Below are positions 1 to 9,823 of a DNA stretch of 64,000 nt, in pieces. The first letter of the stretch is position 1. Each line of letters starts with the position of its first letter. Origin of the DNA: Fodinibius sediminis (GTDB taxonomy: Bacteria > Bacteroidota > Rhodothermia > Balneolales > Balneolaceae); NCBI RefSeq assembly GCF_900182555.1, contig NZ_FXTH01000013.1, positions 62,001 through 126,000 of the forward strand, written 5' to 3'. The translations under genes were made by a program, and so were the position numbers. The notes below the pieces were generated by a model, which was not told the origin of the DNA, did no database searches, and saw only the letters and a program-made list of their open reading frames with translations.

Positions 1-108
1 CCTAAGCGGTAGTACAGTAACCCAACGGGAAATCAGTAATCGTCTGTAAAGATGGTTATATAGAGGAAAAGGGTAAGGGCTGTCAAACTTGATGCAATAC
101 AATAAATT

Positions 109-2859
109 ATGATAGGGATTCCGTCGGATCAAAAATATGGTATTTATCTTTTCCTGGGACTTGCTGTCTTATGCAGTGGGATTTATACGTTTGTCGGACC
201 TGAAGAACAGGTTGATTACAACAGGGACATCAAGCCCATTTTCAATAAGAACTGCATTACCTGCCACGGAGGGGTAAAAAAATCGGGAGAATTCAGCCTG
301 CTTTTCCAGGAGGAGGCCTATAGTAAAAATGAGTCGGGGAAACGGGCGATTATACCGGGAAATCCCGGGGAAAGTGAAATGATCCGTCGCATCACGCATC
401 ATGATCCAGAGGTGCGTATGCCCCCGGAGGGGGATCCGCTGCCTGAAAAACAGGTTGCATTGCTGAATAGATGGATCGAACAGGGCGCACAATGGGGGGA
501 CCATTGGGCCTATCAGAAGCCGGAGGCCGCAGAGCCGCCAAAGGTCGATGGTAACTGGCCCAAAAATGGGATCGATCGGTTTGTACTTCAAAAATTGAAC
601 GAAAAAGAACTCGAACCATCTCCGCGTGCGGATAAACGAACCCTGCTGCGAAGGGTGACGCTTGATTTGACCGGGCTCCCGCCTACGCGGCAGGAAGTGG
701 ATGATTTTTTGAATGACCATAGCCCGGATGCCTACGAGAAGGTGGTTGATCGACTCCTTGATTCACCGCATTATGGAGAGCGCTGGGCGGCTATGTGGAT
801 GGATCTGGCTCGTTATGCTGATTCCAAGGGATACGAGAAGGATGGACATCGCAGCATCTGGCAATACCGTGACTGGCTGATCAAGGCCTTTAACGAGGAC
901 AAACCGTTTGATGAGTTTACAATCGAGCAGCTGGCGGGCGACTTGCTTCCCGATCCCACTAAAAGTCAACGTATTGCGACGGCCTTTCATCGCAATACAG
1001 TGAATAATGATGAAGGGGGGACGAATGACGAAGAGTTTCGAGTGGCAGCCGTCATCGACCGGGTAAATACTACCTGGAACGTTTGGCAAGGGACGACAAT
1101 GGAGTGCGTGCAGTGCCATGCCCATCCGTATGATCCCATTCGTCATGAGGACTTCTATAAATCGTATGCCTATTTTAATAATTCTGCTGATGAGGATGTC
1201 CCCAGCGAAGCACCTAACCTCAAAACATTTGACCGGGAAGAGGATCAGCAGCGACTGGATGACATAAAGCAGTGGATTGACAAACAGATCAAAAATCCGG
1301 AGGAATCAACGAAAAAAGTTCAAGATTTTACGAACCTGATTCGCCTGATGGAACCAAAGATTCACGCTCACTCATTCGACCAGATCAAGAACGGAACCAT
1401 TACCTCTTCCAACAGTTATCTGGCCGTGGAGCATGGTGGACATGCCCGGATCGCGGATGTGGATTTGACCGGCAAGGATCGCATGTTTATCAGCTACCGG
1501 ACCAGCAGGACAACCGGCAATGTGAAGATTCATAAAGGGGGGCCAGAGGGAGAGATAATCGGTCGGTGGGATGTCCGGGAGGATGACGGACCACGGGATT
1601 TTGATATCACTTCTATTCCCATCACTCCACAAACAGGGAAGCATAACCTCTATTTTGTATTCACGGATCCCGGAAACAAGGGATATGTCAATAATATTGA
1701 ATGGGTGCTATTTCACCAGTCGCTTCCCGGCAAGAGTAAAGCGGGCTATGAAGAGACCCGGGAGAAATTTAGTTCACTGCTCAATACAAATGAGGTGATT
1801 GAGACACCGGTGATGGTTGAGCTTGAGGGTAATCATGCTCGAACAACCCGCATCTTTGAGCGGGGCAACTGGATGGTTCATGGAGATACGGTTCGTCCAG
1901 GGGTACCCGAGGTCTTGAATCCCATGCCGGACGAATATCCGGAAAATCGGCTGGGGCTGGCACGCTGGCTGGTGAGCGGGGAAAATCCACTTACGGCCCG
2001 GGTGACCGTAAATCGGCTTTGGGCCAAGCTCTTTGGGACAGGTATCGTAGAAACCGTCTCTGACTTTGGCTCACAGGGCTACTTGCCCTCGCATCCAGGG
2101 CTGCTCGACTGGCTGGCCCTGCAGTTTATGAACAATCATGATTGGAGCTTCAAGAAACAGTTGAAACAGCTGGTGATGTCGGCGACCTATCAACAGGCCT
2201 CCGATATATCGCCTGAACTGCGGGAGCTTGATCCTGATAACCGATTATTGGCTCGAGGTCCAAGAATACGGCTTACAGCTGAACAGGTTCGCGACCAGGC
2301 TTTGGCCGTGGGGGGATTATTGAGTGATAAAATGTATGGACCCAGTGTGATGCCACCGCAGCCAGATGGATTGTGGCAGGTGGTCTATAGTGGACTTCAA
2401 TGGAAGACAAGTGAGGGGGAAGACAAGTATCGACGTGCATTATATACCTACTGGCGACGGACCAATCCCTATCCCTCCTTGATCGCTTTTGACGCTCCAA
2501 GCCGGGAAGTATGCGTAGCGCAAAGGGTCAATACGAATACACCCCTTCAGGCCTTGGTTACCTTGAATGATCCGGTTTATGTGGAGGCTGCCCGGGGATT
2601 GGCTGAGCGAATTATGAAAAACGCCCCGGAGAGTGCTGAAGAGCAATTGAAAATTGGCTACCGGCTTGCCATGATGCGGGATATTGATCCAGCCAAGCTG
2701 AAGGCTCTGAAGACACTCTACAGCGATACGAAAGTGCATTTTCAGCAGCATCCCAAAGAAGCGAAAGAACTAACAGGCAAGAGCAATCTACAACTGGCTA
2801 CTCTGACCGTTGTATCAAGTGCTATTATGAACTTGGATGAATTTATTACCAAATCTTAA
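109..2859 (+). CDS. DUF1549/DUF1553 (PSCyt1-PSCyt2-PSD1) cytochrome c-type protein
   Basis: A 916-residue protein of the family common in Planctomycetes and Verrucomicrobia and also found in Balneolota. A hydrophobic signal-anchor spans about residues 11-30. The N-terminal PSCyt1 domain has a haem c motif CITCH (49-53). The PSCyt2 (DUF1549) domain follows (about 150-360), with the signature LLRRVTLDLTGLPPT and a second CxxCH, CVQCH (333-337). A jelly-roll-like middle comes next, and DUF1553 (PSD1) fills about 600-880. The family is thought to act in the periplasm in carbohydrate oxidation; the exact reaction is not established. It lies 12 bases before a DUF1501 gene, the usual partner. The start is the first ATG that gives the signal anchor. 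Confidence 0.93.
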   Translation: MIGIPSDQKYGIYLFLGLAVLCSGIYTFVGPEEQVDYNRDIKPIFNKNCITCHGGVKKSGEFSLLFQEEAYSKNESGKRAIIPGNPGESEMIRRITHHDPEVRMPPEGDPLPEKQVALLNRWIEQGAQWGDHWAYQKPEAAEPPKVDGNWPKNGIDRFVLQKLNEKELEPSPRADKRTLLRRVTLDLTGLPPTRQEVDDFLNDHSPDAYEKVVDRLLDSPHYGERWAAMWMDLARYADSKGYEKDGHRSIWQYRDWLIKAFNEDKPFDEFTIEQLAGDLLPDPTKSQRIATAFHRNTVNNDEGGTNDEEFRVAAVIDRVNTTWNVWQGTTMECVQCHAHPYDPIRHEDFYKSYAYFNNSADEDVPSEAPNLKTFDREEDQQRLDDIKQWIDKQIKNPEESTKKVQDFTNLIRLMEPKIHAHSFDQIKNGTITSSNSYLAVEHGGHARIADVDLTGKDRMFISYRTSRTTGNVKIHKGGPEGEIIGRWDVREDDGPRDFDITSIPITPQTGKHNLYFVFTDPGNKGYVNNIEWVLFHQSLPGKSKAGYEETREKFSSLLNTNEVIETPVMVELEGNHARTTRIFERGNWMVHGDTVRPGVPEVLNPMPDEYPENRLGLARWLVSGENPLTARVTVNRLWAKLFGTGIVETVSDFGSQGYLPSHPGLLDWLALQFMNNHDWSFKKQLKQLVMSATYQQASDISPELRELDPDNRLLARGPRIRLTAEQVRDQALAVGGLLSDKMYGPSVMPPQPDGLWQVVYSGLQWKTSEGEDKYRRALYTYWRRTNPYPSLIAFDAPSREVCVAQRVNTNTPLQALVTLNDPVYVEAARGLAERIMKNAPESAEEQLKIGYRLAMMRDIDPAKLKALKTLYSDTKVHFQQHPKEAKELTGKSNLQLATLTVVSSAIMNLDEFITKS

Positions 2860-2871
2860 CCGGGAAATGAT

Positions 2872-4356
2872 ATGAGTATTTTTGATGAGCTGCGCCACAG
2901 GAAACTGGAATCACAGACACGCCGACACTTTTTAAAAAATTGTTCGCTGGGCCTGGGGGGACTTGCATTTGCCGCGATGACAGGATGCAATCCCTTTTCT
3001 TCCTCAAAAGGCCGGCAAAAGTCTCAGACCAACGAACACCCGCTGGCCCCAAAACCACCTCATTTTGCTCCCAAGGCGAAACGGGTTATTTATTTGCATA
3101 TGGCGGGAGCTCCCTCCCAGCTGGAATTGTTTGATTACAAGCCTGAGCTTCAGAAGCTGCATGGTAAGGATTGCCCTCCTTCCTTGTTGGAAGGAAAGGA
3201 ATTCGCCTTTATTGAAGGAGTACCCAAGATGATGGGGCCTCAGGCTAATTTTAAAAAACGGGGGGAGTCGGGGGTGATGGTATCAGATTTATTGCCCCAT
3301 TTTTCCTCCATCGTAGATGATGTTGCGATTATAAAATCGATGCATACTGATGAGTTCAATCATGCCCCGGCCCAGCTTCTAATGTTGACGGGCGGTCCGC
3401 GGTTGGGACGTCCCAGCATGGGGTCATGGGTAACCTATGGGTTAGGCAGTGAAAATGACAATCTGCCCGGCTTTATGGTGCTGGTTTCGGGAGGGAAAAC
3501 GCCAAGTGCGGGTAAAAGTGCATGGGGAAGTGGTTTTTTGCCTTCGGTTTATCAAGGCGTGCAATGTCGCTCGAAAGGTGATCCCATATTGTATGCATCT
3601 AATCCGGATGGGATAGACAAGAGTTTACGCAAAAAAGCAATCGAGGCGATTAACAATATCAACAGAAGAGAGTATGAAGAAGTGGGGGATGCCGAAATAT
3701 TGACCCGCATATCCCAATATGAGATGGCTTTTCGGATGCAGACGTCGGTGCCCGAGGTAATGAATATTGAGGATGAACCTGGGTATATTCATGAGATGTA
3801 CGGTACTGAACCGGGCAAGACTTCTTTTGCCAATAACTGCCTGTTGGCTCGGAGATTGATAGAAAAGGATGTTCGCTTTGTCCAGCTGTTCGACTGGGGC
3901 TGGGATTCTCATGGGACCAACGCCGAAACCGGTATCGATGCCGGTTTCCGTGATAAATGCCGAGAGGTCGACCAGCCGATGACCGCCCTGGTCAAAGACC
4001 TGAAACAGCGCGGACTGCTGGAAGAAACCCTTGTGGTATGGGGCGGTGAATTCGGACGTACGCCGATGCAGGAAAACAGGGATGGGCAGGAAATGCCGTT
4101 TATGGGCCGAGATCATCACACCGAAGCGTTTAGTGTCTGGATGGCCGGTGGAGGTGTCAAAGGAGGTATGACTTATGGTGAGACCGATGAAATAGGGTAC
4201 ACCGGTGTCAAGGATCGGGTACATATTCATGACCTGCAGGCTACCATACTCCACCAGATGGGACTTGACCACGAAGAATTGACGTATTTCCATCAGGGGC
4301 GTGATTTTAGGCTCACCGATGTGCATGGTCATGTGGTACAGGATATCCTGGCATGA
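2872..4356 (+). CDS. DUF1501 domain-containing Tat-exported protein
   Basis: A 494-residue DUF1501 protein, a member of the alkaline-phosphatase/sulfatase-like superfamily. The N-terminus has a twin-arginine signal (RRHFLKNC, residues 23-30), a hydrophobic stretch, and a possible lipobox ending in TGC near residue 39. The core contains the family motifs HMAGAPSQLELFDYKP, a WDSHG region and GGEFGRTP near residues 390-400. DUF1501 genes nearly always follow DUF1553 genes, as here, and the pair probably forms an exported complex. The biochemical role is not established. The 12-base gap implies co-transcription with the gene before it. Confidence 0.93.
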   Translation: MSIFDELRHRKLESQTRRHFLKNCSLGLGGLAFAAMTGCNPFSSSKGRQKSQTNEHPLAPKPPHFAPKAKRVIYLHMAGAPSQLELFDYKPELQKLHGKDCPPSLLEGKEFAFIEGVPKMMGPQANFKKRGESGVMVSDLLPHFSSIVDDVAIIKSMHTDEFNHAPAQLLMLTGGPRLGRPSMGSWVTYGLGSENDNLPGFMVLVSGGKTPSAGKSAWGSGFLPSVYQGVQCRSKGDPILYASNPDGIDKSLRKKAIEAINNINRREYEEVGDAEILTRISQYEMAFRMQTSVPEVMNIEDEPGYIHEMYGTEPGKTSFANNCLLARRLIEKDVRFVQLFDWGWDSHGTNAETGIDAGFRDKCREVDQPMTALVKDLKQRGLLEETLVVWGGEFGRTPMQENRDGQEMPFMGRDHHTEAFSVWMAGGGVKGGMTYGETDEIGYTGVKDRVHIHDLQATILHQMGLDHEELTYFHQGRDFRLTDVHGHVVQDILA

Positions 4357-4470
4357 AAGTAACCATTGGATGCCAAGGGTAAAGGCAGGTAACTTTTGGT
4401 TTCGCTTTTCCTATATCATAAAACAAGGGGCTTCCCCATTACGCTAACGCTAAGCAATTAATAATTGAAA

Positions 4471-5395
4471 ATGAGCATTGACCGTAAAACATTTATCTCT
4501 AATTTAGCCTTGGGAGGGGCTGGTGTATTGATGGGGCAATCCGCTGAGGATAGTCAGAATCAGGCGGCATTTGCCGTTCCCGATGAGTTCTCGATTACCT
4601 ATCTGGCCACCCGGTGGGGCTTCCCGGGAACATTCGAAGAATTCTGTGCTTCTGCAAAAGAAGCCGGGTACCACGGCATTGAAGTTTGGGTGCCGGGTAA
4701 TAAGAAAGAGCAAGAAGAGTTATTGCACCTCATCGATCAGTATGAGCTTAAAGCAGGTCTTTTGGTTGGGGCAGGGAGCAGTATCTTCAGGGAGCACTTC
4801 ACTGAATTCAAGAAAGATTTAGACAGGGCTGCAGCGCTGAACCCATTGTTTATCAACTGTCACTCGGGGCGTGATTTTTTCCCTTTTGAACAAAACAGGC
4901 AGATATATTGACTATACTGTTCAACTGAGTCAGTCAACAGGCATTGACATATATCATGAAACCCACCGGTCAAGGATGCTTTTTGCGGCGCATATTGCCC
5001 GACAGTTTATGGATCAGCTTCCAGGACTGCGGCTCACATTAGATATATCGCACTGGTGTAATGTGCATGAGTCGTTGCTGGATGACCAGCCCGAGGCGGT
5101 GCAGATGGCTCTGAAGCGAACCGATCATATACATTCTCGGGTCGGCCATCCGGAAGGGCCGCAGGTTACGGACCCCCGGGCCCCGGAATGGAAGCAGGCG
5201 GTAGAGAGGCACTTTTCCTGGTGGGATACGGTGGTAAAACAGAAGATCGATGCAGGGAAGAACCTTAGCATGACACCGGAGTTTGGCCCGCCGACGTACA
5301 TGCCTGCCGTGCCCTATACCGGACAACCCCTGGGCAACCAGTGGGAGATTAACAAACATATGATGGACCTGTGGAAGCAGCGTTACGGCCAATAA
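4471..5395 (+). pseudogene. Sugar phosphate isomerase/epimerase-like TIM barrel, frameshifted
   Basis: Two overlapping frames together make one xylose-isomerase-like (AP endonuclease 2 superfamily) protein. The first frame (4471-4911) carries a degraded Tat-like start (DRKTFISNLALGGAGV), then the barrel strands up to FINCHSGRDFFPF. The second frame, from about 4895 to 5395, continues with YIDYTVQLSQSTGIDIYHETH, LTLDISHW (metal-ligand Asp-His region) and a normal C-terminus. The join needs a single +1 shift near 4890-4910, with no slippery site or recoding signal visible. It is therefore a recent inactivating frameshift or an assembly error. An ATG at 4471 is preferred over the in-frame TTG at 4465. 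Confidence 0.85.
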
Positions 5396-5433
5396 CAGGT
5401 AGAAAAATGCGAAGAAAGATATGAGCGTGGTCC

Positions 5434-6273
5434 ATGGAGCAAGAAGTTTCTGATTTCGCATCATTTTGGGGTGTTTCCATCCGCTGATACTGCACCTGCC
5501 CATTGGGTTTTTGATAATGGCGACTATCCTGGAAGCGGTTTCGCGTTTTAACCAATTTAGGCGATACCATCAAGCAATGGAATTAATAATGGAATTAATA
5601 TCAAAGTTAGGAGCCATATAAGCGGCAATAGCTGCTATTCTTGGGCTCAGGAAGGCGGATATGGCGAACAGCTGCTAATGATCCACTAGTGGTCGGGTGG
5701 CCACTGGCATCAGAGGGAGCCTACCTGTTAAAACGGTACGGTAGAAATGGATCCTCTGTAGTTGTGGATCGGGTCTGCCTGTCCCGCGTGGCAATGATGA
5801 TATTGGCATCGGGCATAACTGGTCACTACGGGGGATTATTAACGCATGGTAGTGGTTACCTAACTCTGTATATGCCCAACGGCTTGTGAACTGTCGTCGG
5901 GTTGTCACCCAAAGAGGAAGAGGGGTTCAAAAAAATTACCAATCTTGAAAAAGCAGCAGTCTATAATGATATCATTCTCTCCATACTGGAGACGCGTTGT
6001 ACGTCCTGCCACAATCAGAGCAAGAAGAAGGGAGAGCTGCAAATGTACACGCGCCAGCTGCAGATGAAAGGAGAGCAAGGCGGGCCCATCGTTGTAGCAG
6101 GTGAAGCTAGTAAAAGTGAAATGACAAAGCGAATCAACCTTCGCGAGAGTCATGATGATCATATGCTCCCGGCAGGAAAGTGTTCCCTGACCAGCGAGCA
6201 TATAAAACTGTTGGAGTGGTGGGTCAACAATGCCGCCCCGTTTGAGAAAAAGATAGCAGGGTTGGTAATTTGA
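5434..6273 (+). pseudogene. Decayed DUF2231-like membrane / PSCyt1 cytochrome c gene
   Basis: Conceptual translation across three frames recovers a recognisable protein. A start ATG at 5434 (MEQEVSDFASFWG) shifts frame near 5470 into FHPLILHLPIGFLIMATILE, the hallmark of a DUF2231-like membrane domain. A TAA lies at 5619 inside it. Another shift near 5655 leads into a frame with TAG at 5687. From about 5700 the first frame reads LLKRYGRNGSSVVVDRV and GITGHYGGLLTHGSGYL, then meets TGA at 5887. The last part encodes a PSCyt1-like domain with haem motif CTSCH (5998-6012) and a MLPAGK segment. With at least two stops inside domains and two frameshifts, the gene is dead. It is the usual fourth partner of the DUF1553/DUF1501/isomerase module. 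Confidence 0.85.
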
Positions 6274-7025
6274 TGCCCGACCTTCAGGAATGCTTCAAAC
6301 GGGGCTGCAAGGAGCAAGGACTACGGGAGCCGGGTAGAGTAAAGCGGACTACTTATCCGGGCGGCTTAGAGAGCGATACAGGGGCAGGGATGTAAGTAGT
6401 ATCGAGGGAACCTATGACAATGTAAATATTGCCGTTACAGGCTTTGGTAGTTGGGGCTACAGCATAAACTGTAACCGAGACTTTGAACCGGCAGAGGCCC
6501 AACTGGCTGCAATAGCCCAGACATCATGTTTGCGGTTCCATTTATAGAGGGTAGAGATCGTTTTGACCGGTTGCTGGAAAAGCATAACAAACGAACCAAC
6601 CGATCCCCGACAATGTGCAACCACTGCCTTCACTGAGATGATACGGGACTATAAGGCCGAGGATATGGGTTGTAGGCAGGGAAATCTTTTGCGAGGTGCT
6701 GCGGCCCCAGGAACAAAGCATATTAAGCCAGGTTCTGATGAATTGATTATATTCCAAGACTCTCTTTTGATAAATTAGGCTCTGCATTGTGAAAAGGTGC
6801 AGGGCCTTTCCCTGCGAACCAAGCCGCCAAGCAATATTAAAAGGACACGGTAGCCCCGGGGGCTTTTTTATTTACGCACAGGATCCGGCCACTACAAGAG
6901 TGAAAGTAATAGGAGGGGTAACTTAGTATTGTATGACCCAAATCGTACCCAAATTTCTATTTTTGAATTTTTTGAGATGTGGAAAAACTATTGAGCAATG
7001 CCGTAACTTATTGACAGGGAAGGAG
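6274..7025. other. Gene-free degenerate region
   Basis: No credible intact gene. The stretch just after 6273 can be read in another frame as further protein-like sequence (MPDLQECFKRG...), probably the rotting 3' part of the preceding pseudogene. Near 6440 there is a short run reading VTGFGSWGYSINCNRDFEP whose family I cannot name. The reading frames are broken throughout. A terminator-like hairpin lies at 6852-6870. Confidence 0.6.
6852..6870 (+). terminator. Short GC-rich hairpin with T-tract
   Basis: AGCCC and GGGCT pair around a three-base loop and are followed by six T. The stem is only 5 bp, so efficiency is uncertain. Its position fits the end of the decayed operon that starts at 109. 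Confidence 0.5.
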
Positions 7026-7110
7026 TACCTGAGGGGGGACTCGAACCCCCACGACCGCAATGGCCACCGGATTTTGAATCCGGCGCGTCTACCAATTCCG
7101 CCACTCAGGC
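7026..7110 (-). tRNA. tRNA-Leu (CAA)
   Basis: Read on the minus strand from 7110, an 85-base class II tRNA. The acceptor GCCTGAG pairs with CTCAGGT (first pair G-U). The D-arm contains GGTAGACGC. The anticodon stem CCGGA/TCCGG encloses loop TTCAAAA, anticodon CAA. A variable arm is followed by the T-arm GGGGGTTCGAGTCCCCC. The discriminator is A at 7026, as expected for Leu, and CCA is not encoded. Confidence 0.95.
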
Positions 7111-7222
7111 TTCACATAAAGCGAGCTTTTCAGAAACCAAATATAAGGCATTGGTCCGTACTTGTACAACACCGATTTTATTTTTTATAAGTCAACGTGG
7201 ATGAGAAGCGGGGAGAACAAAT

Positions 7223-7257
7223 AAAAAGCCCGCTGCCTCAGGTGACAGCGGGCTTTT
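7223..7257 (-). terminator. Bidirectional rho-independent terminator
   Basis: GCCCGCTG at 7228-7235 pairs with CAGCGGGC at 7246-7253. The stem is flanked by five A on one side and four T on the other, so it can work in either direction. It sits 24 bases past the stop of the minus-strand DUF4168 gene, which it most likely serves. Confidence 0.88.
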
Positions 7258-7280
7258 GGTGAAATAGGTGAGTCAGCCGG

Positions 7281-7850
7281 TTAGTTTCCGGCAGGAGCTT
7301 CCGGCATACCCTGCTGCGTCCGGTTCTGCATTTTACTTTGAATTTTCTGACGCAACTCGGGATCCTGTTGTGCTGCCTGGCTGATCTGCTGAAATCGCTG
7401 GATTTCCATCCCGGCTTCTTCCACAGCGGCAATAACTTCCTGCTGAATTTCTCCCTGTACCTGCTGAAGGGAGTCGGAAACGTTCTGAAACTTCTCCATC
7501 TGCTCGTCGCTGATGTTCGTGCTATCCTGTGCTTGTTGTCCCATTTGGTTGGATTGAGCAATTTTTTGATAGGTCTCGATATTAAGACCTTCACTTTCTA
7601 TCACGCCAATCATGGTTTCCCGGGCTTTCATCTGCACTTCCCGGGCACCCATTGCCGCGTCCACGAATGTCTCCGCCTCTTCATCAGAAACTTCGATATC
7701 GGGGGCTGGCTGCTGAAGCTGTCCCATGGGATTAGGGGATTGCTGCTGTTGCTGGGGCGACGGTGAAGTTGAATCCTCCGCATCATTTTGACAGCCTATT
7801 AGGGCAAGTACCACGGCAAGGATCGAAAAATATTTCAAGATATGAGTCAT
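7281..7850 (-). CDS. DUF4168 domain-containing lipoprotein
   Basis: A 189-residue protein. The chosen ATG at 7850 gives a clean lipoprotein signal, ILAVVLALIGC, with the lipobox Cys near residue 19; a longer frame upstream lacks any signal and overlaps the next gene. A low-complexity linker rich in Gln and Pro follows. Then comes a DUF4168-type helical domain (about 60-180) with EVSDEEAETFVDAA and two helices separated by a Gln-rich segment. The function of DUF4168 is unknown; members are exported and often stress-linked. The gene ends at a strong bidirectional terminator and starts 100 bases downstream of the DUF3127 gene, so the two may be co-transcribed. Confidence 0.85.
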   Translation of the reverse strand: MTHILKYFSILAVVLALIGCQNDAEDSTSPSPQQQQQSPNPMGQLQQPAPDIEVSDEEAETFVDAAMGAREVQMKARETMIGVIESEGLNIETYQKIAQSNQMGQQAQDSTNISDEQMEKFQNVSDSLQQVQGEIQQEVIAAVEEAGMEIQRFQQISQAAQQDPELRQKIQSKMQNRTQQGMPEAPAGN

Positions 7851-7950
7851 TATTATAAAATAAGAGTTCGTTTTATTGCTTTTCGTATGAGCCCAACGAA
7901 TGGATGCTTCATTTATTCCCTGTTTACACCGTTGGTTGCAAAGCGTGAAT

Positions 7951-8316
7951 CTAGAAGGGGATGTCATCGTCTGTTTCGGAAAGATCGATGGTCGGTTCTT
8001 CATCATTAAAAGGGATATCACTGTTCGGCGATCCGGTCTGTGCGCCTGCTCCCTTCTCAATTTTCCAGGCTTTGACATCGGTATACCAGTTCCCCTTGTA
8101 TTCGCGGCTCTGAATATCGATGTGTGCTACCAGCTCTTCTCCTTCCTCTACATTAGCCTGGTCGATCTGATCGCCCCACTGGGTAATACAAACCTTTTTT
8201 GGGTATTGTCCCCCGGTTTCCAGGATAAAGTCTCGTTTACGCCAGGGACCATTCTTGCCGGTTCCCGATTGTTCTTCTAATATCTTTTTTACGGTACCTT
8301 TTATTTGTAAATCCAT
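7951..8316 (-). CDS. DUF3127 domain-containing protein (OB-fold-like)
   Basis: A 121-residue protein matching DUF3127, a small family largely confined to Bacteroidota and relatives. Visible features are the opening MDLQIKGTVKKILEEQSGTG, the W(R/K)KRDFILET strand pair, a central CITQWGDQ segment, and a disordered acidic tail ending DDDIPF. An acidic tail ending in a DDDIPF-type motif resembles the C-terminus of single-stranded DNA-binding proteins, so a nucleic-acid or SSB-like role is a reasonable inference. The full family length is present. Confidence 0.88.
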   Translation of the reverse strand: MDLQIKGTVKKILEEQSGTGKNGPWRKRDFILETGGQYPKKVCITQWGDQIDQANVEEGEELVAHIDIQSREYKGNWYTDVKAWKIEKGAGAQTGSPNSDIPFNDEEPTIDLSETDDDIPF

Positions 8317-8508
8317 GAAATCTGTTATGCAGTCGTTCTGTTTGCCATAAGCTTAAGGATAAGGCCTCCACTCCCGGCATGCAACCATTAACGGCATTAT
8401 TAAAAAATCTTTTTCCTCGTTGCCCCGTGGAACTGGATGAACTCGGGCAAATAAAATGGTAGTTTGTACCGCTCAATCAGATCAATTCATTTTAACATCA
8501 TCAAAACG

Positions 8509-9747
8509 ATGTCTCAGTCTGTTTTAATACTGGGTTCGGTATGGCCGGAACCGGGTTCCTCGGCAGCCGGACGCCGTATGATGCAGCTCATTTCGTTATT
8601 TCAGCAAGAGGGGTGGAAGATTATCTTCGGAACGACAGCTGCTGAAAGCCCCCATGCGGCTGATCTTGAAGGACGTGGTATTCGCAGCCTCGCTTTGTCT
8701 GTCAACAGTTCCAGCTTTGATGATATTCTTCACTCCCTGAACCCTTCCATGGTACTGTTTGACCGGTTCATAATGGAGGAACAGTTTGGCTGGCGGGTAG
8801 CCGAGCAGTGTCCGGATGCACTGCGCATCCTGGATACCGAGGATTTGCACTGCCTGCGTCGTGCACGCGGACGGGCAGTGAAAGCGGGTAGGCCTTTCAG
8901 GCTACAAGAACTGTTACAGGATGATTCGGCTAAACGAGAGGTAGCCAGTATATTACGATGTGACCTTTCGCTCATTATTTCCAGTTTTGAAATGGACTTG
9001 CTGCAGGGGATGTTTGGAGTTGATGGGGCACTGCTGCACTACTTGCCGTTCTTGCTGGAACCGTTGGATGAAGACTCGCAGCGACGCTGGCCCTCTTTCG
9101 CGGAGCGCCGCCACTTTGTGACGATAGGCAATTTCCGGCATCCGCCCAACTGGGATGCTGTGCGGTATTTAAAACAGGATATCTGGCCGCTGATCCGAAG
9201 GAGACTCCCGGAGGAAGAATTGCATATTTATGGAGCCTACCCCTCACAGAAAGTGTGGCAGCTTCACAAACCGGAGGAAGGGTTTGTTATTCAAGGACGG
9301 GCGGAGGATGCAGCAGCTGTAGTTCGGCAGGCCAGGGTTTCTCTTGCACCGCTGCGGTTTGGGGCGGGGCTCAAAGGCAAGCTGGTTGAAGCCATGCAGT
9401 GTGGAACACCCAGTGTGACGACAACCGTGGGAGCGGAAGGGATGGCCGGGGATCTGCCATGGAGCGGAGATATCGCTGAAAAGAAACGGGATATTGCCTC
9501 CGCCGCTGTTAAGCTCTACACCGACCGGAATGTATGGCAGGAAGCCCAGCAAAAGGGAAGGGATATTATCAACCGGAGGTTTACCGGTGATGATTTTTCC
9601 GAGCGGTTTATCGATCGGTTGCGGTCCATTCAAAAGAATATGGAAGCACACCGGCAAAGCAATTTCATGGGGAGCCTGCTGATGCATCATACTGCTGCCA
9701 GCACCAAGTACATGTCTAAATGGATTGAAGAGAAAAACAGGAAATAG
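8509..9747 (+). CDS. Glycosyltransferase, GT4-like
   Basis: A 412-residue glycosyltransferase with the GT-B layout. The N-terminal Rossmann half starts VLILGSVWPEPGSSAAGRRM, a form seen in family 4-like enzymes. The C-terminal half contains VTIGNFRHPPNWDAVRYL, ELHIYGAY and the nucleotide-sugar site APLRFGAGLKGKLVEAMQCG (about residues 282-301) with a conserved Glu. It probably transfers a sugar in envelope polysaccharide or lipid glycan synthesis; the acceptor cannot be deduced. The ATG at 8509 was preferred over an upstream ATG at 8464 because the fold begins directly after it. Confidence 0.85.
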   Translation: MSQSVLILGSVWPEPGSSAAGRRMMQLISLFQQEGWKIIFGTTAAESPHAADLEGRGIRSLALSVNSSSFDDILHSLNPSMVLFDRFIMEEQFGWRVAEQCPDALRILDTEDLHCLRRARGRAVKAGRPFRLQELLQDDSAKREVASILRCDLSLIISSFEMDLLQGMFGVDGALLHYLPFLLEPLDEDSQRRWPSFAERRHFVTIGNFRHPPNWDAVRYLKQDIWPLIRRRLPEEELHIYGAYPSQKVWQLHKPEEGFVIQGRAEDAAAVVRQARVSLAPLRFGAGLKGKLVEAMQCGTPSVTTTVGAEGMAGDLPWSGDIAEKKRDIASAAVKLYTDRNVWQEAQQKGRDIINRRFTGDDFSERFIDRLRSIQKNMEAHRQSNFMGSLLMHHTAASTKYMSKWIEEKNRK

Positions 9748-9823
9748 TCCCGGTGAAAAATTTCCGCGGATGCATATTGACAAGGGGCCAAGCCGGAGAC
9801 GGTTACTAACTTCAGGTGAATTT

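Noticed and set aside
4890-4911. Programmed frameshift in the sugar-isomerase gene
   Set aside because: No slippery heptamer, no internal Shine-Dalgarno at the right distance and no stable structure; error or mutation is simpler.
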